Shown here piece by piece: positions 8,322-16,904 of a stretch of DNA of 64,000 bases. The notes beneath the pieces were generated by a model. It was given only the letters and a program-made list of their open reading frames with translations. It searched no databases and was not told the DNA's origin. Both the position numbers and the translations under genes were made by a program. Source of the stretch: Phycisphaeraceae bacterium (GTDB taxonomy: Bacteria; Planctomycetota; Phycisphaerae; Phycisphaerales; Phycisphaeraceae); the NCBI GenBank assembly GCA_028284155.1, contig JANQSF010000137.1:53236-117235 (forward strand), written 5' to 3'. The stretch's first letter is position 1, and each line of letters opens with the position of its first letter.

Positions 8322-9662
8322 TCAATCGCTGCGACGCCGACGCGGCCGTGTCAGGCCGATAAGCGCCAAGAGAGGGAAACCCAAGCCAGCGGCGGCAGGA
8401 GTAGGTATTGGCTCACTTTGCGGAGTGATTGAAGGGGAGTGCTCGCAGTAGTTGAACCGTACGTCCTGAAGGTTGATCTGATCGGCGACGAATTGCGTGC
8501 AGCCCTGGCCGTTATTCACGTGAATCACACCGCCCACATCGCTCAAACTCCAGAAAGCGACGCCGTTGACGATCATGTTGTTGAACTTGAAGTGCGTGTC
8601 GTTTTCGTCCTGATCGGTATAAAACATCACGCTGCCCAGTTCGATACCGCCGTCGCCTAGCAGGATGTTGGAGTTCTCGACGAGCATATTCGCGTTGCCG
8701 GGGAGCCGGAAAATCGCGCTCGAACCGGCCGGTCCGTCAATTACGAAGTTGATGTTGTTCAGCAGGAAGTCCTTCCCGCTCGGCAGGACAATATCAATGA
8801 TATTGACACCCTCTGAGAGCATGACTGTATGGGTAACGGCGGGATCGACGTCATCAGCCCCGATCTCGCCGTCGCTACCCGTCATCAGTGTACTGGTGGC
8901 ATCCAAGCTGTTGATAACGCTACGCGCCTCCTGCAATTCCAACAGCAGACTCGTATGATCAAAGCCAAAGGTGATACCCGCATTGCCCGGAGACCCGTCT
9001 GCATCGATACGGGTAGACTGGTCCGCGACCAGTTTGTCTGGCCCCGGGTCGCCATCGGCATTAACTTTCGTACCCGTCTGTGTGTTGGGGTCGTATGTGT
9101 TTGGAAACTGATTCGGGTCATTGAAGAAAGAATTGCTGCTCTTATTCAGGTCTTCTTCCTTGACGTTGTTGCCATCTGGTTGACCGGCAATACGGATTCC
9201 GATGTCCGGGTCAGCGTAAACACCAACATTGGACGCATCAAACGTCCCATCTTCTGCGGTGATCGCAACGTTGGCCTTCCCACCAATGCCGGTCTCAATC
9301 GGGATCGTGTTACTGGGAATCGCGGGTTGACTGCTGTCCAGCGAGGGCCCTCCGCTGCCCGGATCGTCGCCGGGCTTGTCGCGAACAAACTCGTCAGTCG
9401 AAGGAACCGGCGCTTTGATGGCCCCGATCTCGAAGTTGCTCACTTGGGTGTCGGCGTTGTTGCTGTTGACCGGTTCTCCGATCTGCAACCCGTTGTTGGC
9501 GATGATGAAGTACTGGTTCGCTTCGTTCACATCGAATATGCCGACAGGCGCGGCGACAGCAAGCCGGCCGAACAGGCAGAAAGACGTGACGAACAAGAGT
9601 AAGGCAATTCGAAGTAACACTCGACTCACCAATAACCGTACGTCAGTCCAAACCGACGTCAA
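8322..9662 (-). CDS. PEP-CTERM-like surface protein, possible choice-of-anchor-A type
   Basis: 446 residues from a TTG start. An N-terminal hydrophobic signal (about residues 10-38, ending AVAA) leads to an acidic, Asn/Asp-rich mature protein. The C-terminus has the tripartite sorting signal: a PTPAAAG motif, a hydrophobic stretch (LGFPLLALIGL), then the basic tail TRPRRRRSD. Such tails are processed by exosortase and anchor or export the protein. The region around residues 255-415 (INFVIDGPAGSSAIFRL, GVAFWSLSDVGGVIHVN) resembles the choice-of-anchor-A/ice-binding-like beta-helix architecture, with moderate certainty. Base composition is less GC-rich than in neighbouring genes. No exosortase gene is in the window. 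Confidence 0.75.
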   Translation of the reverse strand: MTSVWTDVRLLVSRVLLRIALLLFVTSFCLFGRLAVAAPVGIFDVNEANQYFIIANNGLQIGEPVNSNNADTQVSNFEIGAIKAPVPSTDEFVRDKPGDDPGSGGPSLDSSQPAIPSNTIPIETGIGGKANVAITAEDGTFDASNVGVYADPDIGIRIAGQPDGNNVKEEDLNKSSNSFFNDPNQFPNTYDPNTQTGTKVNADGDPGPDKLVADQSTRIDADGSPGNAGITFGFDHTSLLLELQEARSVINSLDATSTLMTGSDGEIGADDVDPAVTHTVMLSEGVNIIDIVLPSGKDFLLNNINFVIDGPAGSSAIFRLPGNANMLVENSNILLGDGGIELGSVMFYTDQDENDTHFKFNNMIVNGVAFWSLSDVGGVIHVNNGQGCTQFVADQINLQDVRFNYCEHSPSITPQSEPIPTPAAAGLGFPLLALIGLTRPRRRRSD

Positions 9663-9849
9663 ACGACACTCTCAACCAGCCTGTGGAAAGAACGACAGGC
9701 AACGGTTATTCCGCACAATAAAGGATAGTCTCTGGCATCGGTATGTCGCCCCCCGATTGTGGGGCGTCCCCGTTCGGGAAAACCCTGCTTGAAACACCGA
9801 AAAACCATCCACTTAAGAAAATGACCGCGTCCGACAGACCGGTGTTACC

Positions 9850-11238
9850 ATGCCGAGCATGATCACACGCTTAGCAGCAGTCCTGATTCTGACGACCGCC
9901 GGCACCGCTCCGGCCGCCGCTGACCGCCCCAACATCGTCATCCTGTTGGCCGACGACCTGGGCTACCGCGATGTGTCGTTCAACGGCGGCGACATCGCGA
10001 CGCCGAACATCGATCGGATCGCGAAGCAAGGTGTGACGCTCAGGGCGTTTTACGCGTGCTCGATGTGTTCGCCGACGCGAGCGGGGCTGATGACGGGTCG
10101 GTGGCCGATCCGCATGGGATTGGCCAAAGCGGTCATTCCGCCGTGGCGGGACTACGGCCTGCCCGTCGCGGAGAAGACGTTGGCTGACCTGACGGGCGAA
10201 GCGGGCTACAAGCACCGCGCGTGCATCGGCAAGTGGCACCTCGGTCACCATCAGCGCAAGTGGCTGCCGACACGCCGCGGGTTCACGCACTTCTATGGTC
10301 ACTACAACGGCGCGATCGACTACTTCACGCACGAGCGCGAGGGCGAGGTCGATTGGCACCGCGGCGACAAGACGATCCATGAAGAGGGTTATGCGACCAC
10401 GCTGCTGGGGGCGGAGGCGGCGCGCTTCATCGCGGGCGTACCGGAGGACGAGCCGTATCTTCTATATGTCCCTTTCAACGCGCCGCACTCGCCGTTCCAG
10501 GCCAAGCCCGACGACCTGGCAAAACACAACGACAAGACAGGTCGACGCCGCACGCTGGCGGCCATGATCGACTCGATGGATCAGGCTGTCGGTGTGATCC
10601 TCGAAGCCATCGACAAGCGCGGCGACGCGGACAACACGTTCGTCCTGTTCTTTTCGGACAACGGCGGCGTCGGGCGGGTCGGCGACAACAAGCCGTTCCG
10701 CGGGTCGAAACTGACGCCATACGAGGGCGGCATCCGCGTGGCGGCGTGTGTGCGCTGGCCGGCCGGCGGGCTGCGCGCTGGTAAATCGTGCGATGCACAC
10801 ATCGGCTACATCGACGTCTACCCAACGGTCAAGCGCATGGTCGGCCTGGCAGACGCGTCGGACAAGCACCCGCTCGATGGCGTCGATGTGCTGGACGTGA
10901 TGCGCGGCGAGGCTGAGCCGCCGAAGCGTGATTGGTTCACGTGGGAAGCGCAAGGCCCGCGCGGCGATAAGCTCGCGCTGCACTCCGGGCCGTGGAAGCT
11001 CGTGCTCATGGGCACGTCCGTCCTGAACGACGACGCGGCCGACAACGCGCAGCTCTACCGCTTGGCGAACGACATCGACGAGTCGGACGACATCGCGGCC
11101 GAGCACGCCGACGTGGTCAAGCGGCTGATCGCCAAAGCACGAATGTTCCGTAAGCTCCGTCCTAAGAACGGGGTGTCTGCGTACGGCGTAGGACGACAGG
11201 GATTCACGGCCCCCAAAGATTGGGTGATCACACGGTGA
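9850..11238 (+). CDS. Secreted sulfatase (type I, Cys-type)
   Basis: 462 residues with a signal peptide of about 24 residues (ending PAAA). Sulfatases hydrolyse sulfate esters, in planctomycetes mainly on algal polysaccharides. The metal-binding start RPNIVILLADDLGYRD supplies Asp35-Asp36. The formylglycine motif is C73-S-P-T-R with the following GLMTGRWP. Further landmarks are GKWHLGH near residue 126, PYLLYVPFNAPHSPF near 205, and LFFSDNGG near 270. The family consensus CxPxR is intact, so activation by a formylglycine-generating enzyme is expected, although none is in the window. It is divergent from the PEP-CTERM-like gene. The 187-bp gap between them contains a small GCCCC...GGGGC hairpin (about 9750-9770) and no other gene. 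Confidence 0.92.
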   Translation: MPSMITRLAAVLILTTAGTAPAAADRPNIVILLADDLGYRDVSFNGGDIATPNIDRIAKQGVTLRAFYACSMCSPTRAGLMTGRWPIRMGLAKAVIPPWRDYGLPVAEKTLADLTGEAGYKHRACIGKWHLGHHQRKWLPTRRGFTHFYGHYNGAIDYFTHEREGEVDWHRGDKTIHEEGYATTLLGAEAARFIAGVPEDEPYLLYVPFNAPHSPFQAKPDDLAKHNDKTGRRRTLAAMIDSMDQAVGVILEAIDKRGDADNTFVLFFSDNGGVGRVGDNKPFRGSKLTPYEGGIRVAACVRWPAGGLRAGKSCDAHIGYIDVYPTVKRMVGLADASDKHPLDGVDVLDVMRGEAEPPKRDWFTWEAQGPRGDKLALHSGPWKLVLMGTSVLNDDAADNAQLYRLANDIDESDDIAAEHADVVKRLIAKARMFRKLRPKNGVSAYGVGRQGFTAPKDWVITR

Positions 11239-11302
11239 GCCGTTCGGGGATTCTGGCCCCACGCCGACAATCGACGTGATACGATGCCGTGCTACGAACC
11301 GC

Positions 11303-12154
11303 ATGGCCAAACTCACTCAACCAACCACGGCAAGCTCACCGGCGTCGGTCCACCGCCCGCGCTTCAGTTGGCCGATGCGCCTGTTCCTGGCGTACTTCCT
11401 GTTCGACATGTTTTCGCGCAGCCTGATCATGCTCACGCCCGCGGAAGACGACTGGATCGACGAGCTTGGGATGAAAACCAAGCCGATGGCTTTACCCAGT
11501 CGGGAGGAGTTGAAGCAGATTGACGAAGGCTCACACCCCGACTCCTACACGTCTCGGGCTGACCGTTGGCGGGCCAGCGGCAAGTCGGCCGCCCGCTACT
11601 TTCTGCCATACCCCACCGACAACACGCTCGACAAGATGCGCGCGGCGGACGGCCTCGAACGCGTCGGCATGGTCGGCAAGTACGCGATGGTTTGGCTCAG
11701 CTCGCGGATGGGCTTCGTTGGGCGGATGGTCGGTGTCGATCAGGATTGGCCGATGTTCTCGCCAAACGTCGGCCGAGACGACACCGTCGCCCGGCTCAAA
11801 CTGATCTACGACGACGGCAGCGAGGTTGAACACCGCCTGGTCTGCGATCCTGTTGACCTGACTGCGTACTCGCACTGGTTCGAGGAGAAACGTTTGCAGA
11901 CCGCGTGCAAAGTGCATCGCGACTACGACACGCGCTTAGGCTACTGCCACATGGTCGCGCATCACTACGCGCGCCATGAGAACGGCGCGAAATTGGTGCG
12001 CATCCTCGTCTTCAAGTGCACGTACAACTACCCATCGGCCAATGACGACGAGCAAGAGTGGCTGGCTGAACAGACCGGCCCGCCGCCGTCGCAGATCGAC
12101 CCGCCGTTCTGGGAATACGACGTCGCGACACGGACTGGCAGGCGGTTGAGGTAG
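11303..12154 (+). CDS. Hypothetical membrane-anchored partner of the HTTM protein
   Basis: 283 residues from the ATG at 11303; an upstream in-frame GTG at 11276 is possible. One hydrophobic segment lies near the N-terminus (MRLFLAYFLFDMFSRSLIML), and the rest is soluble and charged. A central motif WPMFSPNVGRDD is shared, as I recall, with proteins encoded beside HTTM/vitamin-K-carboxylase-like genes. The HTTM gene follows directly, so the two probably act together. The biochemical role is unknown. The 3' end is followed by a long inverted repeat at 12180-12258. Confidence 0.75.
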   Translation: MAKLTQPTTASSPASVHRPRFSWPMRLFLAYFLFDMFSRSLIMLTPAEDDWIDELGMKTKPMALPSREELKQIDEGSHPDSYTSRADRWRASGKSAARYFLPYPTDNTLDKMRAADGLERVGMVGKYAMVWLSSRMGFVGRMVGVDQDWPMFSPNVGRDDTVARLKLIYDDGSEVEHRLVCDPVDLTAYSHWFEEKRLQTACKVHRDYDTRLGYCHMVAHHYARHENGAKLVRILVFKCTYNYPSANDDEQEWLAEQTGPPPSQIDPPFWEYDVATRTGRRLR

Positions 12155-12179
12155 AACATCACCCTGGACAAATGAATCG

Positions 12180-12258
12180 GGGTGGCTGTGAATGAGCAAA
12201 GCGTTTCACAGTTCAAACCACCCGAGCCGTGAAACGCTTCGCTCATTCACAGCCACCC
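12180..12258. repeat. Long inverted repeat (30-bp arms, 19-nt loop) before the HTTM gene
   Basis: Arms 12180-12209 (GGGTGGCTGTGAATGAGC...) and 12229-12258 are inverted copies with a single mismatch. The next gene frame is open back into the left arm (ATG at 12192), but starting there would put the whole hairpin into the coding region and the ribosome binding site under a very stable stem. The start at 12285 is therefore preferred. The sequence could act as a terminator for 11303-12154, as an mRNA stability element, or be a dispersed repeat. Confidence 0.85.
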
Positions 12259-12284
12259 AATCCGGCCGCAAGCGCGAACAGCCC

Positions 12285-13286
12285 GTGAATCAATCCCCCC
12301 CACTCAATCTGAACACCGACACCTGGTCCTGGTGGGCCAGGTTTTGGCACGCGCCCGTCCGCGCGGAACGCCTGGCACTCGTGCGCGTCATGTTCGCCTT
12401 CGCCCTGCTGACCGACCAGCTTTTTCAGTACTTGCCCAACCTCGAGTACTTTTTCGGGTCGACAGGCGTCGCGCCGGCCGGCGTCAACGACGGCTACCTG
12501 TTGCGGAGTTGGCGTTGGCCGATCCTGATCTTTTACACCGACAACATGACGGTCATCGGCGGCACGTTCGCCGCATGGGTCGCGGCAACCGTCATGATGC
12601 TCCTGGGTTGGCGCACCCGCTTGGCCGTATTCCTGGTCTGGTTCGGCACGATGTGTTTCACGACGCGCAACCCGAACCTCAAGAACGGCGGCGACGACAC
12701 GCTCCAACTCGCGCTGTTCCTCCTGCTGATCAGCCCCTGCGGCGCCGCCCTGTCGCTCGACTACCTGCGGCGCAAGCGTAAAGCGTTGCGTGGCCTGACT
12801 CATACCACCGGCGTCCGGCCGCTGCCCGATTCGCTCGCTCGGCCGACCATCATGCCATGGGCCGTGCGCCTCTTCCAACTCCAACTCTGCGTCATCTACT
12901 GCTCGACCGGCATCGCCAAGCTGCGCGGCCACACCTGGTGGTACGGCACGAGCGTGCACAACGTGCTCAACGACGTGACCATGTCCCGTTGGTCGTACGC
13001 GCAGGTGCCCCTGCCCTTCTGGGTCACCGCGCCGCTCACCTACGCGACGCTCTTCTTCGAGGTCTTCTTCCCCCTGCTCGTCCTGTTCCGTGTGACGCGC
13101 AAGTGGGCGTTGTGGGGCGGCATCCTTTTCCACCTCGGCATCTACGCGACGATCGAGGTCGGCTGGTTCAGCTTCTATTCGATCGCCATGTACGGCGTGT
13201 GGATGTCTGACGAATGGTGGGATCGATTCACGAGTCGACGACAACCCACAGCGAAGACTCAGCAGGTGACAAAACCCGCGGTGTAG
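12285..13286 (+). CDS. HTTM-domain membrane protein (vitamin K-dependent gamma-carboxylase-like)
   Basis: 333 residues from a GTG at 12285, chosen because the longer frame begins inside a hairpin. The protein is polytopic, with about seven or eight hydrophobic segments. The pattern LALVRVMFAFALLTDQLFQY, FFGSTGVAP, CFTTRNPNLKNGGDDTLQ and YCSTGIAKLRGHTWWYGTS is typical of the horizontally transferred transmembrane (HTTM) family, related to the membrane part of vitamin K-dependent gamma-glutamyl carboxylase. The catalytic role of bacterial members is mostly unproven. The gene is paired with the WPMFSPN protein upstream. Confidence 0.85.
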   Translation: MNQSPPLNLNTDTWSWWARFWHAPVRAERLALVRVMFAFALLTDQLFQYLPNLEYFFGSTGVAPAGVNDGYLLRSWRWPILIFYTDNMTVIGGTFAAWVAATVMMLLGWRTRLAVFLVWFGTMCFTTRNPNLKNGGDDTLQLALFLLLISPCGAALSLDYLRRKRKALRGLTHTTGVRPLPDSLARPTIMPWAVRLFQLQLCVIYCSTGIAKLRGHTWWYGTSVHNVLNDVTMSRWSYAQVPLPFWVTAPLTYATLFFEVFFPLLVLFRVTRKWALWGGILFHLGIYATIEVGWFSFYSIAMYGVWMSDEWWDRFTSRRQPTAKTQQVTKPAV

Positions 13287-13314
13287 GACGGGCGACACCC
13301 GGCGCATCCCGCAC

Positions 13315-13488
13315 GGCGGCCCGCTCACATACGAAGTCTTGACCATGTCTGGCCGCGTACAGGTCAACGACCAACTCGACATCACCGCCGGCATCGACAA
13401 CTCGCTCGACCGAATCTATTGCATTTTACGACTCCGGCTCGAACCAATCGGGCGAGGATTAGTGACCGGGATGGAGCATGAGTTTTAG
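13315..13488 (+). pseudogene. Probable remnant of a TonB-dependent receptor C-terminus
   Basis: An open stretch without start codon support, from the stop at 13267-13269 to TAG at 13486-13488. The end of it reads YEVLTMSGRVQVNDQLDI, then TAGIDNSLDRIY, a short gap, and EPIGRGLVTGMEHEF. This is the pattern of the last strands of TonB-dependent receptors (VDLxxxYRVNDQLxLxAGxDNLxDRxY ... EPGRxxxxGLxYxF, ending in aromatic F). The distance between the DNxxDR strand and the last strand is unusually short, which suggests an internal deletion. It follows the HTTM stop by 28 nt, in another frame. Assignment is inference from motif pattern. Confidence 0.45.
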
Positions 13489-13538
13489 GCAAATGCGCCT
13501 CAGATCTGAGTGTCATGAATATTGGACACCATACTGAG

Positions 13539-14135
13539 TTAAGAGGGTGTCAACCCAAGAGTTTCCATCAACAGGTCACGATTGCCCAAGAATCGGTGAA
13601 ATGGATGATTGACACCTTGGATTATCAAATAGTGGTCGTCATCGAATAGTTGCCGATCGATACGATCCTCATTAACTTGATCACTGATTAGAATCAGGAA
13701 CAGGGCCATCAAGAATCGCTTCGTCAGGGTGAAGCGCCCACCATGTGTGCCAAACACGTTGTCGTCTCCCCACCGAATGACTTGGTCTACCTCATCCGGG
13801 TCATGATATGAGCAACAGCGAATATCATAAAGAACATCACCCAAAGAGACCTGCTCGCCATGGCGATTTGCGATCGTGCAGTTCAACAGAACCAGCGCAC
13901 CACCAGTTGCAATTCGGCACAGATCTGTAGTTACAGCTTTGATGTAGTTTGTGAATCGTCGCCGCGACGATCGCTCGTCCGGATAGTGCCGTTTCGAAGT
14001 CGCATCCACAACCGCTGCGAATTGAAAGAGTGCATCTTCCAATTGCGGTGGATCAGCACGAAAGTCACTCAAAGCCATAAACAAGCGCTTGCTTACTCCT
14101 GACATGGTGCGGATTGTTTCCTCTGGCCTTGACAT
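13539..14135 (-). CDS. GC-poor orphan gene, possible HEPN-type RNase-like protein
   Basis: 198 residues. The ATG at 14135 has a good ribosome binding site (GGAGG, 9 nt upstream). The sequence is clearly less GC-rich than its neighbours, a sign of transfer. There is no signal peptide. Around residues 39-48 it reads FAAVVDATSK, and residues 103-112 read YDIRCCSYHD, which contains R106-x4-H111. An Rx4-6H motif in a helical protein of this size is the catalytic signature of HEPN domains, which include many toxin and defence RNases. The rest (FLMALFLILISDQVNEDRID) is helical. The HEPN reading is inference and no cognate nucleotidyltransferase antitoxin is adjacent. Confidence 0.7.
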   Translation of the reverse strand: MSRPEETIRTMSGVSKRLFMALSDFRADPPQLEDALFQFAAVVDATSKRHYPDERSSRRRFTNYIKAVTTDLCRIATGGALVLLNCTIANRHGEQVSLGDVLYDIRCCSYHDPDEVDQVIRWGDDNVFGTHGGRFTLTKRFLMALFLILISDQVNEDRIDRQLFDDDHYLIIQGVNHPFHRFLGNRDLLMETLGLTPS

Positions 14136-14241
14136 ATTGTTAAACCTCCAGCCCGTAGCTCAGGCCATATGACCTGACACCACATTCCAACGAAGCCATT
14201 GCCAGTTCGCAGACTTGGCCTACCTGTTGGGAGATTTAGGA

Positions 14242-15033
14242 TCATCTCATCTCGAACACCACGACCTGCTCCGTCCCCTCGCCCCACGGCTCGCCTTCGT
14301 AATCGCCCCACTTTTCGATCACCTCAAATCCGTTCGACCCAATCAAGTCGAGTAACTCATCGCCGTACCACACGCGCATGACGATGTCGAGCGCGGCCTC
14401 GTCGACCTGATTGCCCTGCGCGTCGAAGCGGCGGTAGGACAGGATGGGGTAGACGCGGAGTGGGTTGTCGGCGTAGCGGGTGCAGTGTTCGAACAACTCG
14501 ACCCGCCCATCGCTTTCCGAGATCGTGCGTGTCGGCTCCTTGCCGGTGCGTGAGTCCCACAACGCCTTGACGCCGGCGGGGTCGGTGCGCGGGCGGAAGG
14601 TATTGAGAACAGCCCGGCCACCCGGCGCGAGGTGTCGGACGATGCAGCGCATGAGGCCCGCCACCTGCTCGTCGGTTTCGACGTTCTGCATGACGCGAAA
14701 CGGCGCGGTAATCAGGTCAAACTTCGCCATTCGGCCCGTCAGGTCGAAATCCGTGATGTCGGCCAATTCGACGGACGCGCGGTCGGCCGGTACGTTCGCG
14801 GCGTCAAGTTTGGCTTGGCAGATTTCGAGCATGCCCGGCGACAGGTCCAGGCCGTGGACGTACGAGCAGTGTTCGATCAACGGCACGAGCACGCGGCCGG
14901 TCCCGCAGCCGAGTTCGAGGACGCGGGCGTTCGGCTTGGGAATCCGCGCGCGGTAAAACGCCACGTCACCCGGTGGCGGGGCGCAGTACTTGTCGTAGTA
15001 TCGCGCTGCGTCGTGGCGGTAGTCGTTGGTCAC
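14242..15033 (-). CDS. Class I SAM-dependent methyltransferase
   Basis: 263 residues from a GTG at 15033, preceded by GAGGA at a spacing of 8 nt. A longer frame open to 15198 lacks support. Motif I is VLELGCGTGRVL (about residues 37-48), the acid of motif II is in VHGLDLSPGML, and the post-motif LAPGGRAVLNTF is near residue 140. These features define a Rossmann-fold methyltransferase using S-adenosylmethionine; the substrate cannot be read from sequence. The C-terminal half (YRRFDAQGNQVDEAALD) is typical of small-molecule members of the Methyltransf_25 type. It stands alone on the minus strand. Confidence 0.88.
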   Translation of the reverse strand: MTNDYRHDAARYYDKYCAPPPGDVAFYRARIPKPNARVLELGCGTGRVLVPLIEHCSYVHGLDLSPGMLEICQAKLDAANVPADRASVELADITDFDLTGRMAKFDLITAPFRVMQNVETDEQVAGLMRCIVRHLAPGGRAVLNTFRPRTDPAGVKALWDSRTGKEPTRTISESDGRVELFEHCTRYADNPLRVYPILSYRRFDAQGNQVDEAALDIVMRVWYGDELLDLIGSNGFEVIEKWGDYEGEPWGEGTEQVVVFEMR

Positions 15034-15237
15034 GGGGCGTCCTCGCGTACTCGACAGCGAATCATGGCACGACGCACGCGCGTCGCCATCGACCATGCTA
15101 TCGACATGGAAGGACGTCAAACCGCCAGAACCTCCAGCGATTGGTGCGTCTTGACCGGGTAACCATGACGTCTGAGAGGGGAACGCGCTAAGCCGCAAGC
15201 GGCCGAGACAGGAACGGGCGACCAGGAACAGACGTGG

Positions 15238-16044
15238 TCAAGGTTTGAGGACCATGATCTCGACCTTACGGAAGTCGCAGGGGTGGCTTTCGGACTGGAG
15301 GCTGATCGTGCCGGACGACAGCATCAGGTCGCCGTCCTTGGCCAGGGTCTTGGCGTGCGCGTGGCGGGGGTCGAGTTGCGGCTTGTCATATTGCAGCACG
15401 ACCTGGCCGTCGATGATGTGTTTGATGACCTTGTTGCCGCGCACCTCGATCTCACAGGTGACCCACTGGTCGCCGTGATAGGTCTTCGACTTGCTGTTGG
15501 TGCAGTGCGGCGTGAAGAGCTTGCCGTTCATAACGACGTTCGTGCCAGGCGTACAGAGGTTCGCCGTCGTCCGCTTGCCTTTGCCGTTGGGGTTGCCGCC
15601 GAGCAGTTGCACCTCGATCGAGACGGGGAAGTCCTGGTCCTTGGTCATGGTCTTGGGTGACTCGCCGTGCAGCATGAGCCCCGAGTTGCGGTACGCCCAT
15701 CCTTCGCCGTCGGGTAGTTGATTGCCAACAAAGCGGTACTCGACGCGCAAGCGGTAGTGGCTGAACGGCTTGTTGTAGAACAGGTGGCCGAACCGCGCTC
15801 CGAACTTGCCGCCGTAGCCGTCGTAGCGAACTTTGATCAGGCCGTCTTCGACACGGAACGTATTGGCGAAGTTCACGCCGGCCTTGTGGTGACGGATCTT
15901 CGGCGTCCAGCCGTCCAGGTTCTTGCCGTTGAACAGTTGAACCCACTTGCCGTCTTTGGCTGACGACTCGGTCTTGTCGTCGGCTGCGCGGACGACGGTT
16001 TGGCCAAGAGCGATCAACAGGACGAGTACGAGCGTACGGAACAT
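15238..16044 (-). CDS. Secreted DUF1080 (3-keto-disaccharide hydrolase-type) protein
   Basis: 268 residues from the ATG at 16044, which has GAGG 6 nt upstream; ATGs at 16050 and 16068 are also in frame. The signal peptide ends QTVVRA. The mature protein opens with WVQLFNGKNLDGWTP, the hallmark of DUF1080, and has the jelly-roll motifs FSHYRLRVEYRF, NSGLMLHG and QWVTCEIEVRGN. Family members act on glycans or sugars, some with 3-keto-glycoside hydrolase activity. Presence beside sulfatases fits polysaccharide use. It is probably periplasmic or surface-attached. Confidence 0.9.
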   Translation of the reverse strand: MFRTLVLVLLIALGQTVVRAADDKTESSAKDGKWVQLFNGKNLDGWTPKIRHHKAGVNFANTFRVEDGLIKVRYDGYGGKFGARFGHLFYNKPFSHYRLRVEYRFVGNQLPDGEGWAYRNSGLMLHGESPKTMTKDQDFPVSIEVQLLGGNPNGKGKRTTANLCTPGTNVVMNGKLFTPHCTNSKSKTYHGDQWVTCEIEVRGNKVIKHIIDGQVVLQYDKPQLDPRHAHAKTLAKDGDLMLSSGTISLQSESHPCDFRKVEIMVLKP

Positions 16045-16096
16045 GGTCATCCTCGAATCCCTAATCAAGTGTTGATACTGAAGGTCGGCGGGCCTG

Positions 16097-16849
16097 TCAC
16101 CCTCCTGTTCGGCCCGGGCTGTTGAAGAACCGGCCCGGTCGGGCGAGCAATTCAGCCTGGTAGTCTTCCCAGGAAATCCGTTCGGGGTGGCCGCCGGCCG
16201 TGCCGATGATCAGGTCGCCGGCGTGCCGGCGGGTGATCAATTCGTTCGGGCTGCTGCTCCCGTCGTTGTAGTAGTTCGGCGTGGCCGTCTCATCGACCTC
16301 CCAGTAGAACAGGTCGGTCGCTTCGAACGATTCCAAGCGGTGGACGGGCAGTTTGCTGCCGTATCCGCTGATCGATCCGTTGATCATGTAGCTCGTGATC
16401 GCGTTGGTCGGCCCGGTGTCGCGCTCGACGTCGAGCGGGCAGAAGTACATCGTCTCCTCGCCGATGTAAGGCCAAAGCGAGCCGGACTCGCGGTGCTCGG
16501 GCAGCCAATCGCCGGGGTAGCCGCTGTCGGGATACCGGTAAAGCCATCCGGCCCCGCCCTGGTCCCGCCAGGAAACGTCCTGGCTGAGCCAGTTTGTAAA
16601 CGGCAGCATCTGATTGTGGTCGCTGGCGTAGTTGATGACACCCACCAGCAACTCGCGGTGGTGCGTCATGCACAGGATGGTCTTGGTCTCCCGCCGCGTC
16701 TGGTTCAACGCGGGCAGGAGCATCGCAATCAAAAGGATGATGATCGAGATGACGACGAGCAGTTCGATGATGGTAAAACCACCGACGAATCGTCGGCTGC
16801 CAGCCGTCCGCGCGTGGCTGGGAAGTCTTTGACTTTGGCGGGCTTTCAC
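16097..16849 (-). CDS. Prepilin-type N-terminal cleavage/methylation domain protein
   Basis: 250 residues from a GTG start. The class III signal is GGFTIIELLVVISIIILLIA (about residues 23-42): cleavage after Gly and methylation of Phe are expected, with Glu5 of the mature helix present. The hydrophobic helix is followed by MLLPALNQTRRE, typical of planctomycete type II pseudopilin-like proteins. The soluble C-terminal domain (RHAGDLIIGTAGGHPERISW) also has the usual late motif of this group. Planctomycetes carry dozens of such proteins, and their role is unclear. It lies 52 nt upstream of the DUF1080 gene on the same strand. Confidence 0.88.
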   Translation of the reverse strand: MKARQSQRLPSHARTAGSRRFVGGFTIIELLVVISIIILLIAMLLPALNQTRRETKTILCMTHHRELLVGVINYASDHNQMLPFTNWLSQDVSWRDQGGAGWLYRYPDSGYPGDWLPEHRESGSLWPYIGEETMYFCPLDVERDTGPTNAITSYMINGSISGYGSKLPVHRLESFEATDLFYWEVDETATPNYYNDGSSSPNELITRRHAGDLIIGTAGGHPERISWEDYQAELLARPGRFFNSPGRTGG

Positions 16850-16904
16850 CGCCCCAAGTATACCATTGGGCGGACGGAGCGTGAATCCTCGGCGGGCCTA
16901 ATTC

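Noticed and set aside
12192..12284. N-terminal extension of the HTTM protein
   Set aside because: It lies within the arms and loop of a 30-bp inverted repeat. The family does not need this polar segment, and the GTG at 12285 is more likely.
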